Shown: positions 60,484-64,000 of the stretch, piece by piece
Layout: every line of letters begins with the position of its first letter
Position numbering within the stretch: position 1 is the first letter of the stretch
Assembly: GCA_023414355.1 (NCBI GenBank)
Contig: JAEZOB010000009.1
Location: 62,001 to 126,000, forward strand
Origin: Bacillota bacterium
Lineage (GTDB): Bacteria; Bacillota; Clostridia; Lachnospirales; Lachnospiraceae
DNA: 64,000 bases
Direction of reading: 5' to 3'
Made by a program: the position numbers and the translations under genes
Notes under the pieces: model-generated
The model's input: only the letters and a program-made list of their open reading frames with translations
The model's database searches: none
What the model was told of the DNA's origin: nothing

Positions 60484-62403
60484 ATGATAACAGACAATAG
60501 AAATGAATTGAATTTAAATAATGTAAAAATCAATGATGCGTTTTGGACATCCAGGCAAAGCTTGATCACAGATGTCGTGATACCTTATCAGGAAAGTATC
60601 CTCGATGATAAAGCACCCGGAGTAGAAAAAAGCCATGCCTTTGCTAACTTCAGGATTGCAGCAGGACTGGAACAGGGGGAGTTTTATGGTATGGTATTTC
60701 AGGACAGTGATGTCGCAAAATGGCTGGAGGCAGTTGCGTATTCCTTAAGTATAAAACCGGATACTTCTCTTGAAAAAAGAGCGGATGAGGTAATAGCTGT
60801 CATAGCAAAAGCCCAGCAGGTGGATGGTTATCTTAATACCTACTTTACGATCAAAGAACCTGAGAAAAGATGGACGAATCTGCACGAATGCCATGAACTC
60901 TATTGTGCCGGGCATATGATGGAAGCAGCAGTGGCTTATTATAAGACAACAGGAAAAGATACACTCCTAAACGTAATGGAACGAATGTCGGATCATATTG
61001 AAAAACGTTTTGTCACAGAAAGACGGGAGGGTATCCCCGGACATCAGGAAATAGAAATCGGCTTAATGAAGCTGTATCATGCTACAGGCAAGGAAAAATA
61101 CCTAAAGCTTGCGTTGCATTTCATCAACGAAAGAGGTAGGGATCCGGAATACTTTATCCATGAAACAGACAATAGAGGCTGGAAGCATGAAAGCATGGAT
61201 CCCTACAATACGAAATATAATCAGAGCTATGCACCTGTAAGAGAGCAGAGAACAGCGGAAGGACACAGTGTCAGAGCGGTTTATATGTATACGGCCATGG
61301 CGGATCTGGCAAAAGAGTCAAGAGATGATGGACTTTATGAGGCCTGTCGGGCGATCTGGGACAACATCGTAAATAAAAAAATGTATATTACCGGTGGTAT
61401 AGGCTCCAATGCGGAAGGAGAAGCATTTACCATTGATTACGATCTGCCCAATGATTCAGTATATGCGGAGACCTGTGCCAGCGTCGGTTTGATTTTTTTT
61501 GCCAAGAAGATGCTTGATCTTGAGCCATCCAACAGATACGCAGATGTTATGGAACGTGCACTGTATAATGGGGTTATCAGTGGAATGCAGCTGGACGGAA
61601 AACGTTTCTTCTATGTAAATCCCCTGGAGGTTAATCCCGGAATATCGGGTGAATTATTTGGCTTTAAGCATGTCCTTCCGGAAAGACCTTCTTGGTATCA
61701 GTGTGCGTGCTGCCCTCCGAATGTAGCCAGATTTTTGACCTCTCTTGGAAGCTATGCATGGTCGGAGGATCATGATACCATCTATTCGCATTTGCATATC
61801 GGTGGAACGGCTGAGTGCAGCAATGCAATCATTACTGTAGAATCAAAAGCGCCCTGGGAGGGCAATGTAACTTATATCATCAATCCCAAGGGGGCGAATA
61901 AGGAGTTTGCGCTTTCTATACGTATTCCATCCTATGCTGATGCAGCCGTATTTAATTTAAATGGTAAGAAAATTAGCGATGAATTGGATATCAGAGAGGG
62001 CTATTGCTATATCAAAAGAGTTTGGGAAGCAAATGATACACTACAATTACTCTATAATATGCCTGTGAAAAGAATATATACCAATACACTGGTGAGGGAG
62101 AATATCGGGTGTGTTGCATTACAAAGAGGGCCCATCGTTTACTGCTTTGAAGAAAAGGATAACGGGCCGAAGCTTCAGGAACTCCGAATTAAGAAAGAGG
62201 AGAAGATCATTGTCGGAGACTATGAACCGGGTACTCTGGGCGGTATAGTGCCGCTACAGATGAAAGGCTTAAGAGTATATTCGAATAATGAGTTATACTT
62301 TGAAGGTGAATTCATGCAAAGAGAGGTGGAACTGACTGCAATCCCTTATTATGCCTGGGGTAATCGCGGTTTAGGTCAGATGCGCGTCTGGATGCATGAA
62401 TAA
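60484..62403 (+). CDS. GH127 family beta-L-arabinofuranosidase
   Basis: The 639-residue (alpha/alpha)6-barrel enzyme has NNVKINDAFWTSRQ at the start and the zinc/catalytic residues of GH127: Glu and Cys in YAETCASVG and the pair in WYQCACCPPN. There is no signal peptide. It lies 18 bases after GH31. It would release beta-L-arabinofuranose from imported plant oligosaccharides, for example extensin-type or pectic side chains. Confidence 0.92.
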   Translation: MITDNRNELNLNNVKINDAFWTSRQSLITDVVIPYQESILDDKAPGVEKSHAFANFRIAAGLEQGEFYGMVFQDSDVAKWLEAVAYSLSIKPDTSLEKRADEVIAVIAKAQQVDGYLNTYFTIKEPEKRWTNLHECHELYCAGHMMEAAVAYYKTTGKDTLLNVMERMSDHIEKRFVTERREGIPGHQEIEIGLMKLYHATGKEKYLKLALHFINERGRDPEYFIHETDNRGWKHESMDPYNTKYNQSYAPVREQRTAEGHSVRAVYMYTAMADLAKESRDDGLYEACRAIWDNIVNKKMYITGGIGSNAEGEAFTIDYDLPNDSVYAETCASVGLIFFAKKMLDLEPSNRYADVMERALYNGVISGMQLDGKRFFYVNPLEVNPGISGELFGFKHVLPERPSWYQCACCPPNVARFLTSLGSYAWSEDHDTIYSHLHIGGTAECSNAIITVESKAPWEGNVTYIINPKGANKEFALSIRIPSYADAAVFNLNGKKISDELDIREGYCYIKRVWEANDTLQLLYNMPVKRIYTNTLVRENIGCVALQRGPIVYCFEEKDNGPKLQELRIKKEEKIIVGDYEPGTLGGIVPLQMKGLRVYSNNELYFEGEFMQREVELTAIPYYAWGNRGLGQMRVWMHE

Positions 62404-62430
62404 AAAAAAGGGGCTTTCGCCCTTTTTTAT
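62403..62430. terminator. Bidirectional terminator
   Basis: AAAAAAGGGGC-TTTC-GCCCTTTTTT is a textbook two-way terminator between GH127 and the convergent MFS gene. Confidence 0.9.
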
Positions 62431-63809
62431 TTTCTTCTGCTCCACCAGTATTTGATATGGTTTTTCTCCACCTTGATCCGCAGGCGGAGGGCACCAAACA
62501 TATCACGGATGGTATGTTCTCTGGTATTATCCATCATAGGTATGAGGATTAGTACCGCTGCGATTCTGAGAATTACGGATAGCGTAATCATGAACTTATA
62601 CCTATCCTGAATGACAGAGTTTAGTATACTGCTTTGGCTGATCCCTTCCAGTATCGCCCCTCCGGTCAGGATACCGAGGAAGGAACCGAACAGGGAAGTA
62701 AAGCAGGAGAAAAAGGCTATATAGGAAGGTCGCTTATCATCCGGCGTACACAGCTGACTGCTGGTTGCGGCAAGGTTTGCTCCACACCAGAAGGCTGCTC
62801 CGATCAGGTTATGGAGCAGAGTGGGCCAGATATTTCCGTAAGTGGAGAACAGAAAGAAGAGTGGTGTCAGGGAAGCTACGATACAGCTGCACCATAAGAT
62901 AGGCTTCGTGCCGAAGTGATCCAGAAGCCTACCCCAATAGGTTACCGCGAGTACAGTGATGCCGGCCGCCGTTACCTGGCTGCATAGGGTATACTGCATG
63001 TAGGAAAGGCCCATTTCTGTAATTGCGTATCTGGCAAGATAGGAGCCGGACATATTGGCTGTAAAGCTCCAGGCAGTCCAGAATATCATAAATTTGAAAA
63101 AAGGCTTATCTTTCAGGATGTCGCGGCAGACAGGAAGAAGCTTCAACTGTAGCGGAGGGGTTTTATAGATATCCTCCATTAATCCGAAACAGCACATATC
63201 AAGCATTCCCAATATGCTACACAGGATGAATACTGTCGTATATCCTGCATAACCCGGCATGCCATCCAGCATTCCGGCTACCAGAAGACCCATACTGACA
63301 CTTGCAATTGAGGTGATGCTGTCTCTTTTTGAAAGCCAACGTCCCCTGATATTAATCGGAACAAGATCAGCCATCCATGGCATCCAGCTGACATTGATAA
63401 AGGAACTGAAGGCGGAGGAGACACCGATCAGAAGGATGACGCTCCATAACCTGAGGAACTGATAATCCGCAGGAATAAAGAAGGGAACAAGCCCGATAAT
63501 CAGCCATAAAAATCTAGAGAAGAGACCATAGGTCATCATATAACGTTTACGTTTTTGTGTCCTGCTTACCAAAGAGGCGAAGGGGATCTGAAGAAGAGCG
63601 GCTGCCAGAGGGATGGCGGTCAGAATACCAAATACAAAGTCGCCGGCGCCCAGATAGCCGGCATACCCGGTCAGAGAGGAGCTTCCACCGGCACTGATTA
63701 CACCCCATAAGGTTCCAAAGGTATTTCCCAGGGTCATAAGGTATATACTCCGGCGAATTTTGGGTAATAGACCGGCCTCATCAAATATTTTTTCGAAGGA
63801 ATTTCTCAT
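62427..63809 (-). CDS. MFS transporter
   Basis: The 460-residue protein has about twelve membrane helices, with an RTQKRKRYM loop after helix 2 (MFS motif A region) and WLSKRDSITSIA. ATG 63809 is preferred over an upstream start at 63848 because the first helix then sits at normal distance; the ribosome site is weak (GAAAGG, distant). It is convergent with the glycan operon and may export or import sugars. Confidence 0.82.
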   Translation of the reverse strand: MRNSFEKIFDEAGLLPKIRRSIYLMTLGNTFGTLWGVISAGGSSSLTGYAGYLGAGDFVFGILTAIPLAAALLQIPFASLVSRTQKRKRYMMTYGLFSRFLWLIIGLVPFFIPADYQFLRLWSVILLIGVSSAFSSFINVSWMPWMADLVPINIRGRWLSKRDSITSIASVSMGLLVAGMLDGMPGYAGYTTVFILCSILGMLDMCCFGLMEDIYKTPPLQLKLLPVCRDILKDKPFFKFMIFWTAWSFTANMSGSYLARYAITEMGLSYMQYTLCSQVTAAGITVLAVTYWGRLLDHFGTKPILWCSCIVASLTPLFFLFSTYGNIWPTLLHNLIGAAFWCGANLAATSSQLCTPDDKRPSYIAFFSCFTSLFGSFLGILTGGAILEGISQSSILNSVIQDRYKFMITLSVILRIAAVLILIPMMDNTREHTIRDMFGALRLRIKVEKNHIKYWWSRRK

Positions 63810-64000
63810 AATTATGTATAAACTGCCTTTCAGACGTTGTCGTAGCACTACCAGCCAATTATATCTCGAGTAATCTTAATAGTAAATGTTATTTCTGATA
63901 CCGGATTTGTTACATCCTAAGGAAATATATTAAGGAAAATGTAATCATTTTGACTAAAATTCAACATATTCTTATCATAAACTCAATATAGCTTTAATAT
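63810..64000. other. Upstream region of the MFS gene
   Basis: AT-rich sequence. No gene or clear operator was recognised up to the window edge. Confidence 0.4.

Overview
The window looks like chromosome from a low-GC, anaerobic Firmicute of the Lachnospiraceae/Clostridium type. The genes are AT-rich, have strong GGAGG ribosome binding sites, use GTG and TTG starts and show consensus TTGACA-17-TATAAT promoters. The gene content fits an anaerobe that uses plant glycans: a desulfoferrodoxin, a YesMN two-component system, an ATPase-less sugar ABC importer, and GH31 and GH127 glycosidases. No phage, complete insertion sequence or CRISPR array was seen. The assignment is inferred from content, not from a marker gene.

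Region by region. 1-13.2 kb: small accessory genes (split permease, three CPBP membrane proteases in the first 18 kb, M23 peptidase, GNATs, FMN reductase, LysR, TraB-like protein, TetR regulators, C45 hydrolase, DUF2268 protease under a MerR-type promoter, condensation-like acyltransferase). 13.2-14 kb: a scar with an AraC pseudogene and a truncated HAD hydrolase. 14-19 kb: regulator/target pairs with visible palindromic operators (HxlR/SDR, TetR/membrane protein, MarR/CPBP, membrane protein/MarR). 19.2-22.7 kb: an operon with ABC transporter, lipoprotein, ECF sigma factor, a small repeat-bearing membrane protein and a Yip1-like protein. 22.7-28 kb: amidohydrolase/HxlR pair, cupin, methylthioribose kinase, TetR plus a membrane-anchored unknown.

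24.7-43.1 kb is the most interesting part. It is a sulfur-assimilation region containing mtnK, three cysteine synthase genes, a MetQ lipoprotein, a tRNA-Cys, O-acetylhomoserine sulfhydrylase and a CymR-like Rrf2 regulator. It also holds an operon of the rSAM/selenodomain (arsenosugar-like) type: leader peptide, rhodanese lipoprotein, flippase-like protein, TVP38 protein, ArsS-like radical SAM enzyme, a cysteine synthase fused to a C_GCAxxG_C_C domain, and TIGR04283-like and TIGR04282-like transferases. Five promoters here carry the same AT-rich operator (CATA...TATATGAA) just downstream of the -10 box, with extra copies upstream of the rhodanese promoter and between the divergent Rrf2 and cysK promoters. 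The Rrf2 protein is the obvious candidate regulator.

43.4-51.3 kb: metallo-beta-lactamase-fold protein, AraC regulator, FMN reductase, membrane unknown, aminotransferase, CcdA-thioredoxin fusion, desulfoferrodoxin. 51.6-63.8 kb: the YesMN/ABC/GH31/GH127 locus with a convergent MFS transporter. Two intergenic gaps in this locus carry the same roughly 150-bp multi-hairpin element.
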